A DNA stretch of 64,000 nt from Kribbella aluminosa (GCF_017876295.1 NZ_JAGINT010000002.1:2356001-2420000); one strand, 5' to 3'. Numbered from the stretch's first letter, positions 16,195 to 25,287 are shown. Made by a program: numbers and translations. The notes: generated from the letters alone by a model not told the origin.

Positions 16195-17136
16195 GTGACC
16201 ACAACCAACGCACCACCAGACGCCGAACGAAGTCACGGGGGACAGGCCGCGCCGCCGGGGAAGAGGCGCAGCCTGGGAGACCTCAAGGTCGCGATGATCT
16301 TCCTCGCCCCGGCCACGCTCGGGTTCGTGGTGTTCTACATCTGGCCGACGCTGCGCGGCGCGTACCTGAGCTTCACCGAGTACAGCCTGCTCTCGGCGCC
16401 GAAGTTCAACGGGCTGGCCAACTACGACCGGATGATCCACGACAGCTTCTTCTGGAACGCGCTCGGCGTCACGGTCGAGTACGTCGTGATCAACATCGGC
16501 CTGCAGACCGTGCTGGCGGTCGGGATCGCGATGCTGATGTACCGGCTGACCAAGTCGATCACGGTCCGGGCGATCATCCTGGCGCCGTACCTGGTCGCTA
16601 ACGTGGTCGTCGCGCTGGTCTGGTACTGGATGCTCGACGTGCAGGTCGGCGTCGTGAACACCTTCCTGAGCTGGTTCGGGGTCGACCCGGTGGCGTTCTT
16701 CGGCGACTCGCACTGGGCGATCCCGACCGTTGCCGGGATCAACGTCTGGCGGCACATGGGGTACACGGCGCTGCTGGTCTTCGCCGGACTCCAGACGATT
16801 CCGTCGTACGTCTACGAGGCCGCCGAGGTGGACGGATCGACCGAGTGGAAGACGTTCTGGCGGATCACGCTGCCGCTGCTGCGGCCCGTGCTGGTGATGG
16901 TCCTGGTGGTCACCATGATCGGGTCGTTCCAGATCTTCGACACCGTCGCGGTGACGACCCAGGGTGGTCCGATCAACGCGACGCGGGTCATCTACTACTA
17001 CATCTACGAGCGCGCGTTCACCCGGTTCGACTTCGGGTACGCGTCGGCGATGGCACTGGTGCTGTTCGCGATCCTCGCCGTGGTGTCGCTGGTGCAGCTG
17101 CGGCTGCTGCGGGCCAAGGAGAGTGATCTCGCATGA
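16195..17136 (+). CDS. Sugar ABC transporter permease (MalF type)
   Basis: 313 residues with six predicted membrane segments and a 30-residue cytoplasmic tail. The EAA loop reads EAAEVDGSTEWKTFWRITLP (about residues 207-226), which docks the ATPase. The GTG start follows a strong GAAGGAG site. No ATPase gene is present, so a shared MsiK-like ATPase encoded elsewhere probably energises the system, as is usual for actinomycete carbohydrate uptake family 1 importers (inference). It overlaps the next permease by four bases. Confidence 0.93.
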   Translation: MTTTNAPPDAERSHGGQAAPPGKRRSLGDLKVAMIFLAPATLGFVVFYIWPTLRGAYLSFTEYSLLSAPKFNGLANYDRMIHDSFFWNALGVTVEYVVINIGLQTVLAVGIAMLMYRLTKSITVRAIILAPYLVANVVVALVWYWMLDVQVGVVNTFLSWFGVDPVAFFGDSHWAIPTVAGINVWRHMGYTALLVFAGLQTIPSYVYEAAEVDGSTEWKTFWRITLPLLRPVLVMVLVVTMIGSFQIFDTVAVTTQGGPINATRVIYYYIYERAFTRFDFGYASAMALVLFAILAVVSLVQLRLLRAKESDLA

Positions 17137-18014
17137 GGCGGCAGGTCAGTGTTGGCCGCACGGTCGCCTGGGTGCTGTTGTTCATCCTGCTGATCGTGAC
17201 ACTCTTCCCCTTCTACTGGATGTTGCGTACGGCGTTCTCCGACAACACGCAGCTGCCGGGGCACCCGCACTCGCTGCTGCCGGTGGAGACCACGCTCGGC
17301 GCGTTCCGGCGGGTGCTCGGGCTGGCGTCGATCAAGGAGGCGCAGGCACAGGGCGGTTCCGGTGCGGCCGTGAACTTCTGGCTGTACCTGCGTAACTCGT
17401 TGGTAGTGGCAACGGTCACGACCGTGTGCCAGGTGTTCTTCAGCGCGATGGCGGCCTACGCGTTCGCCCGGCTGCGCTGGCCGGGGCGGGACAAGGTGTT
17501 CGCGTTGTTCCTGGCCGCGCTGATGGTGCCGCCGATCTTCACCACGCTGCCGAACTTCGTGCTGATCAAGAACCTCGGGCTGCTGAACAGCTTCGCCGGC
17601 ATCATCCTGCCGGGCGCGTTCATGACGCCGTTCGCGATCTTCTTCCTCCGGCAGTTCTTCCTCGGTATCAACCGGGAACTGGAGGAGGCGGCGATGATCG
17701 ACGGCGCCGGGCACCGGCGGATCTTCTTCGGGCTGATCATCCCGATGAGCGGTGCGCCGATCGCGACGCTGGCGATCCTGACCTACATCAACTCCTGGAA
17801 CGACTATTTCTGGCCGCTGCTCGTCGGGCAGCAGGAGAACGTCCGGGTGCTGACGGTCGCGCTGGGCGTGTTCCGGTCGCAGACGCCGCAGGGCGGTCCG
17901 GACTGGGCCGGGCTGATGGCGGCGACGCTGGTCGCGGCGCTGCCGATGATCATCCTGTTCCTGGCGTTCGCCAAGCGGATCACGAACTCCATCGGCTTCT
18001 CGGGGATCAAATGA
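17133..18014 (+). CDS. Sugar ABC transporter permease (MalG type)
   Basis: 293 residues with six membrane segments. The EAA loop is EEAAMIDGAGHRRIFFGLIIP (about 185-205), and the C-terminus FAKRITNSIGFSGIK is typical of MalG-like subunits. A loop between the first two membrane spans (about residues 33-85, including IKEAQAQGGSG) is a little longer than usual. It is coupled by ATGA overlaps to the first permease and to the binding protein, so it forms the second half of the membrane channel. Confidence 0.93.
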   Translation: MRRQVSVGRTVAWVLLFILLIVTLFPFYWMLRTAFSDNTQLPGHPHSLLPVETTLGAFRRVLGLASIKEAQAQGGSGAAVNFWLYLRNSLVVATVTTVCQVFFSAMAAYAFARLRWPGRDKVFALFLAALMVPPIFTTLPNFVLIKNLGLLNSFAGIILPGAFMTPFAIFFLRQFFLGINRELEEAAMIDGAGHRRIFFGLIIPMSGAPIATLAILTYINSWNDYFWPLLVGQQENVRVLTVALGVFRSQTPQGGPDWAGLMAATLVAALPMIILFLAFAKRITNSIGFSGIK

Positions 18015-19366
18015 GACTCTCACGAAGGACCTTGCTGAAAGCAGGACTCGGCGCGCTCGCCGTACCGGCTGTTGCCGCCTGCAACAACGGGGCCGCGGCC
18101 CGGGGCGACGGCGAGATCATCTACTGGCTGTGGGACTCCGCGCAGCTGCCGATGTACACCGAGTGCGCGAAGCTCTTCCACGAACAGAACCCGAAGTACT
18201 CGGTGAAGATCGAGCAGTACGGCTGGAACGACTACTGGTCGAAGCTCGTCACCGGATTCATCTCCGACACCGCGCCGGACGTCTTCACCGGGCACTCCTC
18301 GAAGTACCCGCTGTTCGCGGACAAGGGCCAGGTGCTGCCGATCGACGACTACGTCAAGCGGGACAACGTCGACCTCGGCATCTACCAGAAGGGTCTCGCG
18401 GACCGCTGGATCGGTGCCGACGGCCACCGGTACGGCTTACCGAAGGACTTCGACACCGAGGTCTACTTCTACAACAGCGCGCTGACCGAGGCCGCCGGGA
18501 TCAGCACGGAGCAGCTGAACTCGATGACGTGGAACCCGCAGGACGGCGGGACGTTCGAGCAGATCGTCCGCCGGCTGACGGTGGACTCGAAGGGGCGCCG
18601 CGGCGACCAGCCCGGGTTCGACAAGGGCACTGTGAAGGTCTACGGACTCGGGTACGGCGACGCCGGCGGCGGAGACGGGCAGACCAGTTGGAGCTGGTAC
18701 GCCGCGAGCAACGGCTGGAAGTACTCCGAGGGCGAACCGTGGGGGACGAAGTTCTTCTACGGCGACCCGAAGTTCACCGACACGATCGCGTGGTGGCGGG
18801 GCCTCATCACCAAGGGCCTGATGCCGACGTACGCACAGGCGAAGTCCGGGGTGGACGTGACCACCACCTTCGGTGCGGGCAAGTACGCGATCACCCCGAA
18901 CGGCTCCTGGATGCTCGGGACGTACGGCCAGCTGAAACAGGTGAAGACCAAGCTGGCGCGGCTGCCGATCGGCCCGATCGGCAAGCGGATGTCGATGATG
19001 AACGGCCTCGCGGACACCATCTGGGCCGGGACCACGCGGCGGGAGGCTTCGTGGGCGTGGGTCAAGTTCCTCGGGTCGCAGGCGGCTCAGGACATCGTCG
19101 CCAAGGCGGGGGTGGTGTTCCCGGCGGTGGCGGCGAGCATGCCGGCAGCCAAGGCGGCGTTCGCGAAGAGCGGCTGGGACGTGACACCGTTTTTGGAGCC
19201 GGTCGAGGCGGGCGACGTGTTCCCGTACCCGGCCAACCCGAACGCAGCGGACGTGACCGCGGTGATGACCCCGGCGATGGAGTCCGTGATGTCGTTCGTG
19301 GCCGAGCCGTCGTCGCTGGCGAAGGCGAACAACGACGTCAACAAGATCCTCTCCGCGAACGCTTGA
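18011..19366 (+). CDS. Sugar-binding lipoprotein of the galactoside ABC transporter
   Basis: 451 residues. The N-terminus has a twin-arginine-like motif (SRRTLLKAG) and a lipobox (AVAAC, Cys about 23), so it is probably Tat-exported and lipid-anchored. The mature part is a family-1 extracellular solute-binding protein: IIYWLWDSAQ, PDVFTGHSSKYP, GLPKDFDTEVYFYN and the late segment FLGSQAAQDIVAKAGVVFPA. Its ATG overlaps the permease stop by four bases. Operon context with GH36 points to an alpha-galactoside ligand (inference). Confidence 0.92.
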   Translation: MRLSRRTLLKAGLGALAVPAVAACNNGAAARGDGEIIYWLWDSAQLPMYTECAKLFHEQNPKYSVKIEQYGWNDYWSKLVTGFISDTAPDVFTGHSSKYPLFADKGQVLPIDDYVKRDNVDLGIYQKGLADRWIGADGHRYGLPKDFDTEVYFYNSALTEAAGISTEQLNSMTWNPQDGGTFEQIVRRLTVDSKGRRGDQPGFDKGTVKVYGLGYGDAGGGDGQTSWSWYAASNGWKYSEGEPWGTKFFYGDPKFTDTIAWWRGLITKGLMPTYAQAKSGVDVTTTFGAGKYAITPNGSWMLGTYGQLKQVKTKLARLPIGPIGKRMSMMNGLADTIWAGTTRREASWAWVKFLGSQAAQDIVAKAGVVFPAVAASMPAAKAAFAKSGWDVTPFLEPVEAGDVFPYPANPNAADVTAVMTPAMESVMSFVAEPSSLAKANNDVNKILSANA

Positions 19367-19378
19367 GGCCGACCTTGA

Positions 19379-19423
19379 GCACCCACCAACCGTTTCGGTC
19401 GCCGGAATCCGGTCGGTGGGTGC
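19379..19423 (+). terminator. Terminator of the galactoside operon
   Basis: GCACCCACCAACCG (19379-19392) pairs with CGGTCGGTGGGTGC (19410-19423) with one mismatch and a 17-nt loop, starting 12 bases after the binding-protein stop. Confidence 0.7.
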
Positions 19424-19606
19424 ACAAAGTACCTCGGGGTTTCCTCGGGGTAGGTGTACGCCCGGGGGAGTACGTCGTACTGCGTCCAGCGGTGCAGCGT
19501 GCTCCTCCGGGGGTAGCGGAGGTGCCGCCGCTGAGGCGACGCGGATCGGGGGTGTTCGGCGACAACCTTGGTGCCATCGGAGAACCTTCGAGCACCGAGG
19601 AGAGTC

Positions 19607-20164
19607 ATGAACGAGGAGCAGCCGGGCGGACCCATCCGCATCGGCGACCGTGAGCGCGAGGACGCGGTCACGCGTCTGGGCGAGCACTACCAGGCCGGCC
19701 GGCTGAGCGCGGAGGAACACTCCGAGCGCGTCGAGCAGGCGCTGAAGGCGAAGACCGAGAGCGACCTGACCGCTCTGTTCGCGGACCTTCCGGGTCCGCA
19801 CCACGCCGCGGCGAGTGGCCCAGGTGGAGCGGGCCCTGACAGCGGCGAGGGCTGGGCCGGTCCGTGGGGCTGGCGTAAGCCGCCGTGGACTGCACCGGAG
19901 AACGCGGCGGCGTCCAGCGGCCCGGGGAACGCGCGGAAGGGTGCCGGGTTCGGCGGGCCGTTCGGTGGGCCGCGGCCGGAGTGGGCCCGGCGTGGGTTCA
20001 TCGGGCGGATACCGCTTCCGCTGCTGATTCTGCTCGGCGTACTGGGTGTCCTGGCCTCCATCGGCTGCGTAGTGGGCGGCGGGCACCCGCCGATCCTGCC
20101 GATCGCGCTGATCGTCGCCGCGGTGTTCGTGATCCGCAAGCGCCGGATGGAGCGCCGGGCATGA
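19607..20164 (+). CDS. DUF1707 protein with C-terminal membrane segments
   Basis: 185 residues. The N-terminal DUF1707 module (about 8-60) reads IRIGDREREDAVTRLGEHYQ, AGRLSAEEHSERVEQALKAKT and LTALFADLP. A Gly/Pro-rich linker of about 60 residues follows, then two hydrophobic helices (about 125-175) and a basic end. DUF1707 modules occur at the N-terminus of many actinomycete membrane proteins and are thought to act in protein contacts. ATG 19607 is preceded by GAGGAGAG. It overlaps the next gene by four bases. Confidence 0.85.
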   Translation: MNEEQPGGPIRIGDREREDAVTRLGEHYQAGRLSAEEHSERVEQALKAKTESDLTALFADLPGPHHAAASGPGGAGPDSGEGWAGPWGWRKPPWTAPENAAASSGPGNARKGAGFGGPFGGPRPEWARRGFIGRIPLPLLILLGVLGVLASIGCVVGGGHPPILPIALIVAAVFVIRKRRMERRA

Positions 20165-20574
20165 GAAACGTGTACCGGATCGTCGGCATGACGATCGCGA
20201 TCGCGGTCGTCCTGCAGGTCGCGTCGATCGCCCTGTCCGGCTTCACGATCGCCAAGGACGCGAACGACGGCGCTTCGATCGGCGCCGACTACAGCAACTT
20301 CGGCGAGGCGTACCACAGCATCGCGGGCTCGGTGATCGGCCTGCTCGCGCTGGTGTTCCTGATCGTGTCGTTCCTGACCGACGTACCGCGCGGCCGGGTC
20401 CTGGCCGGGATCGTGGTCGGCCTGGTGGTCGTGCAGTTCCTGCTCGCGGTGGTGTCCTTCGGCGTACCGGCGCTCGGCGTCCTGCACGGCATCAACGGCC
20501 TGGTGATCGCGGGGATCGCGAGCGCCGGCGCCCGGCGGGCCGCCGTACCGAAGGAATCCGTGACCAGTGCCTGA
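20161..20574 (+). CDS. Small four-helix membrane protein (DUF6220-like)
   Basis: 137 residues with four hydrophobic segments: about 5-25, 50-72, 78-98 and 105-125. I do not recognise a function. It resembles small actinobacterial proteins annotated DUF6220. ATGA overlap upstream and an 8-base overlap with the multicopper oxidase downstream place it in one operon with both, so it may help the redox enzyme in the membrane (inference). Confidence 0.75.
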   Translation: MRNVYRIVGMTIAIAVVLQVASIALSGFTIAKDANDGASIGADYSNFGEAYHSIAGSVIGLLALVFLIVSFLTDVPRGRVLAGIVVGLVVVQFLLAVVSFGVPALGVLHGINGLVIAGIASAGARRAAVPKESVTSA

Positions 20575-22036
20575 GGTCAGGAAACGGAAATGGGGCCGAC
20601 TGGTCGCACTCGGGGTGGTCCTGGCGGTACTCGTACCGCTCGGCTACCTCTGGGCGACCAGCCTGGTCCCGGGCTCGTACAACCCGGCGGAGATGGGGTA
20701 CGCCGACTACGGCGGCGGCCCCAGCTCGATGGGGCACATGGACCACATGGACCACATGGGCGGGATGAGCGTCGCCGACCTGACCGGGCCGAAGACGGGT
20801 ACGCCGGACGTGAACGTGACGCTGGTCGCGCGCAAGCAGAAGTTCCAGCTCGCGTCCGGCGAGACCGTCGACGGATACACGGTGAACGGGACGTCGCCAG
20901 GCCCGCTGATCCGCGCGAAGGTCGGGGACCTGGTGCAGGTCACGTTCGTGAACGAGTCCGTGAAGGACGGCGCCACGCTGCACTGGCACGGGATCGACGT
21001 ACCGAACGCGGAGGACGGGGTCGCCGGGGTCACACAGGACGCGGTGCCGGTGGGCGGGAAACACGTGTACCGCTTCAAGGCGGAGCAGGCGGGGACGTAC
21101 TGGTACCACTCGCACCAGGTGTCCAGCGACGAGGTGAAGGGCGGGCTGTTCGGCCCGATCGTGATCGCGCCGGCCACCCCTGGTGAGGTGATCGCGACGA
21201 TCCACACGTACGACGGGAAGCGCACGATCAACGGGCGGACCGGGGCGGCGCGGGTGGATCTTCCGGCGGGTACGGCCGCGCGGGTGCGGGTGATCAACAC
21301 CGACAACGCGATCCTCCGTGTCGGGCTGCTCGGGACGCCGTACAAGGTGGTCGCCGTCGACGGTCACGACGTACACGGTCCTACGCCGGTGACGGCTGCC
21401 TATCCGCTACCTGCCGGCGGCCGCGTCGACCTCGAGGCGGTCGTACCAGCACGAGGGATGCGGTTGGTGGCCGGTGCGTCGTCGTTGTCGCTCGGCATCG
21501 CCCCCGCAGGCACCGACCCGCCGACCGGCGACCTGCCCGGCGACACGGTGGACCTGCTGACGTACGGAACGCCGGCGCCGCTGGGCTTCGACCCGTCCAA
21601 GGCGAACCGGAACTTCGACTACCGCATCGGCCGGACGGCCGGCTTCCTGGACGGCAAGCCCGGCCTGTGGTGGACGATCAACGGCCACATGTTCCCCGAC
21701 GTACCGATGTTCATGGTGGCCGAGGGGGACGTCGTCCGCATGAAGATCTCCAACACCAGCGGCCAGGCCCACCCCATGCACCTGCACGGTCACCACGCGG
21801 TAGTCCTGTCCCGCAACGGCGTACCCGCCACCGGCACTCCCTGGTGGACCGACACGCTGGAGGTAGGCAACAAGGAAACCTACGAAATAGCCTTCGTAGC
21901 CAACAACCCGGGCCTCTGGATGGACCACTGCCACAACCTCCCCCACGCCTCCCAAGGCCTCATGACCCACCTCATGTACGAAGGCGTAACCACCCCGTAC
22001 CGGGTAGGCGGCAAGGCCGGCAACACGCCGGAGTAG
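20567..22036 (+). CDS. Membrane-anchored multicopper oxidase
   Basis: 489 residues. One N-terminal membrane anchor (about 10-30) is followed by a Met/His-rich patch (SMGHMDHMDHMGGM) able to bind copper. All four copper motifs are present: HWHG (about 140), YWYHSHQ (about 178), HPMHLHGHH (about 403) and MDHCHNLPHASQGLM (about 452-466), the last giving type 1 and type 3 ligands with an axial Met. It probably oxidises Cu(I), other metals or phenolics outside the membrane. Its GTG start lies inside the end of the preceding gene. Confidence 0.92.
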   Translation: MPEVRKRKWGRLVALGVVLAVLVPLGYLWATSLVPGSYNPAEMGYADYGGGPSSMGHMDHMDHMGGMSVADLTGPKTGTPDVNVTLVARKQKFQLASGETVDGYTVNGTSPGPLIRAKVGDLVQVTFVNESVKDGATLHWHGIDVPNAEDGVAGVTQDAVPVGGKHVYRFKAEQAGTYWYHSHQVSSDEVKGGLFGPIVIAPATPGEVIATIHTYDGKRTINGRTGAARVDLPAGTAARVRVINTDNAILRVGLLGTPYKVVAVDGHDVHGPTPVTAAYPLPAGGRVDLEAVVPARGMRLVAGASSLSLGIAPAGTDPPTGDLPGDTVDLLTYGTPAPLGFDPSKANRNFDYRIGRTAGFLDGKPGLWWTINGHMFPDVPMFMVAEGDVVRMKISNTSGQAHPMHLHGHHAVVLSRNGVPATGTPWWTDTLEVGNKETYEIAFVANNPGLWMDHCHNLPHASQGLMTHLMYEGVTTPYRVGGKAGNTPE

Positions 22037-22216
22037 TCAGGACGCCTGGGTGAGGGTGGCGAGGTGGGTGCAGGCGGCCTGGAGGGCGGCTGGTTGGGTG
22101 GTGTAGGTGCCGTGCCAGAGGGGGTTGTCGGGTTGGGGGTCGAGTTCGTCGTCGACGTCGGCGTACCACTCGTCGGTGGTCCGGAAGATCCGTGCGTGTA
22201 GATGGTTGTCGTTCAC
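22037..22216 (-). CDS. Small acidic protein, paralogue of the protein at 39713-39934
   Basis: 59 residues. I chose GTG 22216 because AGGAG lies seven bases upstream. The product reads LHARIFRTTDEWYADVDDEL, then a DPQPDNPLWHGTY block, and ends in an Ala-rich helix. The order LH...RT..W.AD.DD..D.QPD.P.W, then AL.A.C..L A.L matches the 73-residue protein encoded near 39.8 kb, so the family occurs twice here. Function unknown. It follows the sulfite-oxidase-like gene by 79 bases on the same strand. The ribosome site lies in a hairpin arm. Confidence 0.7.
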   Translation of the reverse strand: MNDNHLHARIFRTTDEWYADVDDELDPQPDNPLWHGTYTTQPAALQAACTHLATLTQAS

Positions 22217-22224
22217 CGCCACAC

Positions 22225-22258
22225 TCCTGGAGTGAGAACCGTGTACCCAACTCCAGGA
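22225..22258 (-). promoter_or_regulatory. Hairpin covering the ribosome site of the small protein
   Basis: TCCTGGAGT (22225-22233) and ACTCCAGGA (22250-22258) form a perfect 9-bp stem with a 16-nt loop. On the minus strand the 3' arm contains most of the AGGAG used by the GTG at 22216, so folding would hide it. Confidence 0.5.
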
Positions 22259-22295
22259 TGTGACCACGATTCGGATGATCCGGTGAACGACACGC

Positions 22296-23393
22296 CTACG
22301 TGACCAGGACGGTGATGCGCTGGGCGGTGTTGTTCGCGAAGCCGCCGCGGTTCCACTCGGCCTCGACGGGTTGTTCGCGGCCGCTGGTGTCGGACGCGCG
22401 GACCGTCAGCACGTGCTCGCCCGGCGTCGCCTCCCAGTCGTATGCGAAGGCCCGCCAGGCGAAGTCGTCGTTGCCGGGGGCATCCAATCGTGCCGGGTGC
22501 CAGTTCACCCCCGCGTCGGTGCTGACCTCGACCCGGTCGATCGGCGCCCAGCCCGACCACGCCCGGCCGAACAGCGGAACGGGGCCCGCGGCAACGAACC
22601 GGTGCCGGCTCATGAAGTCCGGGAACCCCGGCGGCACCAGCAGCGCCCGCGGCTCGATCCGCGTCACCGCGCGCCCCGGGTCGTCCGGCCCGGTCCGGAA
22701 CCGGTACGCGACCGCGTGCTGGAACCCGTCGAACGCGTGGTCGATCACCTCGATCGACCGCAGCCACTTCACACTCGCCATCCCGTACCACCCCGGTACG
22801 ACGAGCCGCAGCGGATACCCGTGCTGCGGCGGCACCGGCGTACCGTTCATCTCCCACGCGACGATCGCGCCCGAGTCGAGCGCCTCCGAAACCGTCAACG
22901 CCCGCTGGTAGTCCTGCTCGACCCCGCGCTCGACCCCATGATCCGCGCCGGTGAACACCACATCCACCGCGTCCGTCCGCAGCCCGGCCGACCGCAGCAG
23001 ATCCGCCAGCGGCACGCCCGTCCACTCCGCCGTACCGACCGCCTCCGACAGCCACGGCTGACTGATCGGCCGCGGCTGCAGGGTCGCCCGCCCGTTCCCG
23101 GCGCACTCGAGCGTGACCCGGATCGTCCGCCGCCCCATCGCCCGCAGCTCGGTCAGCCCGAAAGACAACGGCTCCTCGACGCACCCGTCCAGGCTGAGCC
23201 GCCAGTCGCCCGCGTCCGTCGCCGGGATGTCGTAGTGCACGAGTACGTAGTGCAGCCCCGGCGGCGTCACGTCGTACCGCAGTCCCTCCAGCGGCATAGC
23301 GTGGTTCCGCGCCGCGAGCTGGAGCTCGTCGGGCGTGATCCCCTCACCCGTGTCCGCCAGCCTCCCGCGGACACTGAAATCGCCGATAGTCAT
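22296..23393 (-). CDS. Sulfite-oxidase-like molybdopterin oxidoreductase
   Basis: 365 residues without a signal peptide. The molybdenum ligand is Cys97 in LECAGNGR, and the MPT-binding segments PQHGYPLRLVVPGWYGMASVKWL (two blocks, about 210-235) are conserved. The C-terminal Mo-co dimerisation domain starts near residue 255 (VLTVRASDTSGREQP at its end). Start at ATG 23393, behind GGGGAGGGGG. Family members oxidise sulfite or reduce sulfoxides; lack of a secretion signal suggests cytoplasmic sulfite oxidation. No heme domain is present. Confidence 0.9.
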   Translation of the reverse strand: MTIGDFSVRGRLADTGEGITPDELQLAARNHAMPLEGLRYDVTPPGLHYVLVHYDIPATDAGDWRLSLDGCVEEPLSFGLTELRAMGRRTIRVTLECAGNGRATLQPRPISQPWLSEAVGTAEWTGVPLADLLRSAGLRTDAVDVVFTGADHGVERGVEQDYQRALTVSEALDSGAIVAWEMNGTPVPPQHGYPLRLVVPGWYGMASVKWLRSIEVIDHAFDGFQHAVAYRFRTGPDDPGRAVTRIEPRALLVPPGFPDFMSRHRFVAAGPVPLFGRAWSGWAPIDRVEVSTDAGVNWHPARLDAPGNDDFAWRAFAYDWEATPGEHVLTVRASDTSGREQPVEAEWNRGGFANNTAQRITVLVT

Positions 23394-23436
23394 ACGGATC
23401 CCCCTCCCCAGGACCAACCCTAGAGGTAGGGACCGG

Positions 23437-24060
23437 CTACAACCACCCGTTGTCGAGCGCGATCCGGGCGGCCTCGGCACGGGTCCGGGCGCCGGTCTTG
23501 CCGATCGCCGCGGACAGGTGGTTGCGGACGGTGCCTTCGGAGAGGTGCAGTTCCTTCGCGATGTCGGCGACGGTCCCGCCGTCCCGGGCGGCCCGCAGTA
23601 CGTCGGACTCGCGTCCGGTCAACGGGCTGGTTCCGGCCACCAGCGTCTCGGCCGCGAGCGACGGGTCGACAACGCGGAGCCCTTGGTGCACCCGCCGTAC
23701 CGCGTCCGCCAGTTGCGTCGCGGGCGTGTCCTTCACGACGAACCCGGCGGCGCCGGCCTCCATCGCGCGGCGCAGATACCCGGGCCGGCCGAACGTGGTC
23801 ACCATCAGCACCCGGACCCCCGGTACGGCGGTACGCAGCGCGGCGGCCGCCTCGATCCCGTCCAGGCCCGGCATCTCCACGTCGAGCAGCGCGACGTCGG
23901 GGTGCGAGTTCTTCGCGGCGTCGAGCACCTCGTCGCCGCGGCCGACCTCGGCCACCACCTCGAGGTCGGGCTCGAGATCGAGGAGGGCGGCGAGCGCGCC
24001 GCGGACCAGCGCCTGGTCGTCGGCGATCAGCAGTCGGATACTCACAGCCCCAATACTCAC
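23437..24060 (-). CDS. NarL-family response regulator of the ABC exporter operon
   Basis: 207 residues. Receiver: IADDQALV, phospho-acceptor in ALLDVEMPG (about residue 57), Thr in MVTTFG, Lys in FVVKDTP. LuxR helix-turn-helix at about 143-200: LTGRESDVLRAARDG and HLSEGTVRNHLSAAIGKTG. The GTG at 24060 follows GAGGA; a second GTG at 24045 is possible. The gene closes the leftward set ATPase-permease-kinase-regulator, a DesK/LiaS-like arrangement in which the system controls its own exporter (inference). Confidence 0.92.
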   Translation of the reverse strand: MSIGAVSIRLLIADDQALVRGALAALLDLEPDLEVVAEVGRGDEVLDAAKNSHPDVALLDVEMPGLDGIEAAAALRTAVPGVRVLMVTTFGRPGYLRRAMEAGAAGFVVKDTPATQLADAVRRVHQGLRVVDPSLAAETLVAGTSPLTGRESDVLRAARDGGTVADIAKELHLSEGTVRNHLSAAIGKTGARTRAEAARIALDNGWL

Positions 24061-24076
24061 AGACCCATCCTCACAG

Positions 24077-24155
24077 CCCAGCTCTCGTACGTCGCCACGG
24101 CCCGTCCCGCGACGGCCCTCACCGGGCGGCCCGTCCCGCCACGGCCCTCACCGGC
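24077..24155. repeat. Imperfect tandem duplication in the kinase-regulator gap
   Basis: The unit CGGCCCGTCCCGCNACGG followed by CCCTCACCGG occurs twice between the kinase stop region and the regulator start. It is a simple tandem duplication that lengthens a gap usually very short in such operons. Confidence 0.5.
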
Positions 24156-25287
24156 CGACCTTGACGGCGAGGCGGAACCCGCCGCCGGGCGCCTGGCCGA
24201 CCTGTACCGCGGCCTCCGCCTGGTCGGCCCGCTCCCGCAACCCGACCAGCCCGTGACCCGACGCGCCCCCTCCGGGCGTCGGACCCTTGCCGTCGTCGAG
24301 TACCTCGATCTCCCCGGCGCTGAGCTTGATCGTGCAGCGCTTCGCGCCCGAGTGCCGTACGACGTTCGTGACACCCTCCCGGACCACCCAGGCGAACAGC
24401 TCCCGGTTGTCCTCCGGTACCTCGTCGACCGTGGTCGGCAGGTCCGCCTTGATCTCGGCCGCCTGCAACGCGGACCGCGCGGACACCAGCTCACCGGCCA
24501 GGCTGAGCTCCCGGTACCCGGCGACCGCGGCCCGTACGTCGGCCAGCGCCGCGCGGGCCAGGCTCTCGACGTCCGCGACCTCCGACGCGGCGCGCTGCGG
24601 GTTCGCCGCGATCAGCTTGCCGGCCAGCTCGGCCTTCACCGTGATCACGGTGAGCGAGTGGCCGAGGATGTCGTGCAGGTCGCGGGCGAACCGGTTCCGC
24701 TCCTCCTGGACGGCCAGCTCGGCCATGTCCCTGCGGGCGGCGTCCAGCTCGATACTGCGCTGGATCGCGCGCCGCATCCCGTACACCGCGAGCGCGCCCA
24801 GGAAGATCGCGAAACCGTAGCTGCCGTCGTCGCGCCAGCCGGGCACGACCCGCATCGAGATCTCCGCCCCGGCCAGCAGCGTCAGCACCAGTGCGGCTCC
24901 GGCCGGGAGGGACAGCAGCATCACCCCGCAGGCCGCGATGTAGACCAGCCCGGTGAGCGCGGTCTGCCCGGCGGTCGGGATCATCAGCAGGCACAGCAGC
25001 AGCATCACGGCCAGGTAGCCGATCCGCTGCCAGGGCAGCAGGTCCCCGTGCTTGACGGTCCAGCGGACCAGCCCGAAGAACCCGAGGTAGCTGGCCGCGA
25101 ACAGGATCACCGTGACGAACCCCAGCACGCGGACGGCGCCGTGCTGGCGGTCGGCCACGCTCTGCAGCGGCTGCGAGAGGTAGAACAGCCAGATGGCGCC
25201 GCCCACCCAGGCCCAGCGGCCCGGGCCTCTGCCGATCCGGTTGGCCACGCCGTCCAGGATCGTCGGATTCGTGTTCACGGTGGTCAC
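24148..25287 (-). CDS. DesK/NarX-type membrane sensor histidine kinase
   Basis: 379 residues. About five to six membrane helices in the first 165 residues, then HisKA_3 with the phospho-His in RFARDLHDILGHSL (about residue 205). The HATPase domain has an N box (VVREGVTNVVRHS), G1 (VLDDGKGP) and G2 (GHGLVGLRERAD). Kinases of this group commonly sense membrane stress or membrane-active compounds. The ABC-2 transporter genes lie directly upstream on the same strand, so it probably reports on the cargo or on damage caused by it. Confidence 0.92.
   Translation of the reverse strand: MTTVNTNPTILDGVANRIGRGPGRWAWVGGAIWLFYLSQPLQSVADRQHGAVRVLGFVTVILFAASYLGFFGLVRWTVKHGDLLPWQRIGYLAVMLLLCLLMIPTAGQTALTGLVYIAACGVMLLSLPAGAALVLTLLAGAEISMRVVPGWRDDGSYGFAIFLGALAVYGMRRAIQRSIELDAARRDMAELAVQEERNRFARDLHDILGHSLTVITVKAELAGKLIAANPQRAASEVADVESLARAALADVRAAVAGYRELSLAGELVSARSALQAAEIKADLPTTVDEVPEDNRELFAWVVREGVTNVVRHSGAKRCTIKLSAGEIEVLDDGKGPTPGGGASGHGLVGLRERADQAEAAVQVGQAPGGGFRLAVKVGR

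Noticed and set aside
14034-16208. 724-codon frame opposite the alpha-galactosidase
   Set aside because: The plus-strand gene has all GH36 motifs; the antisense frame has none.
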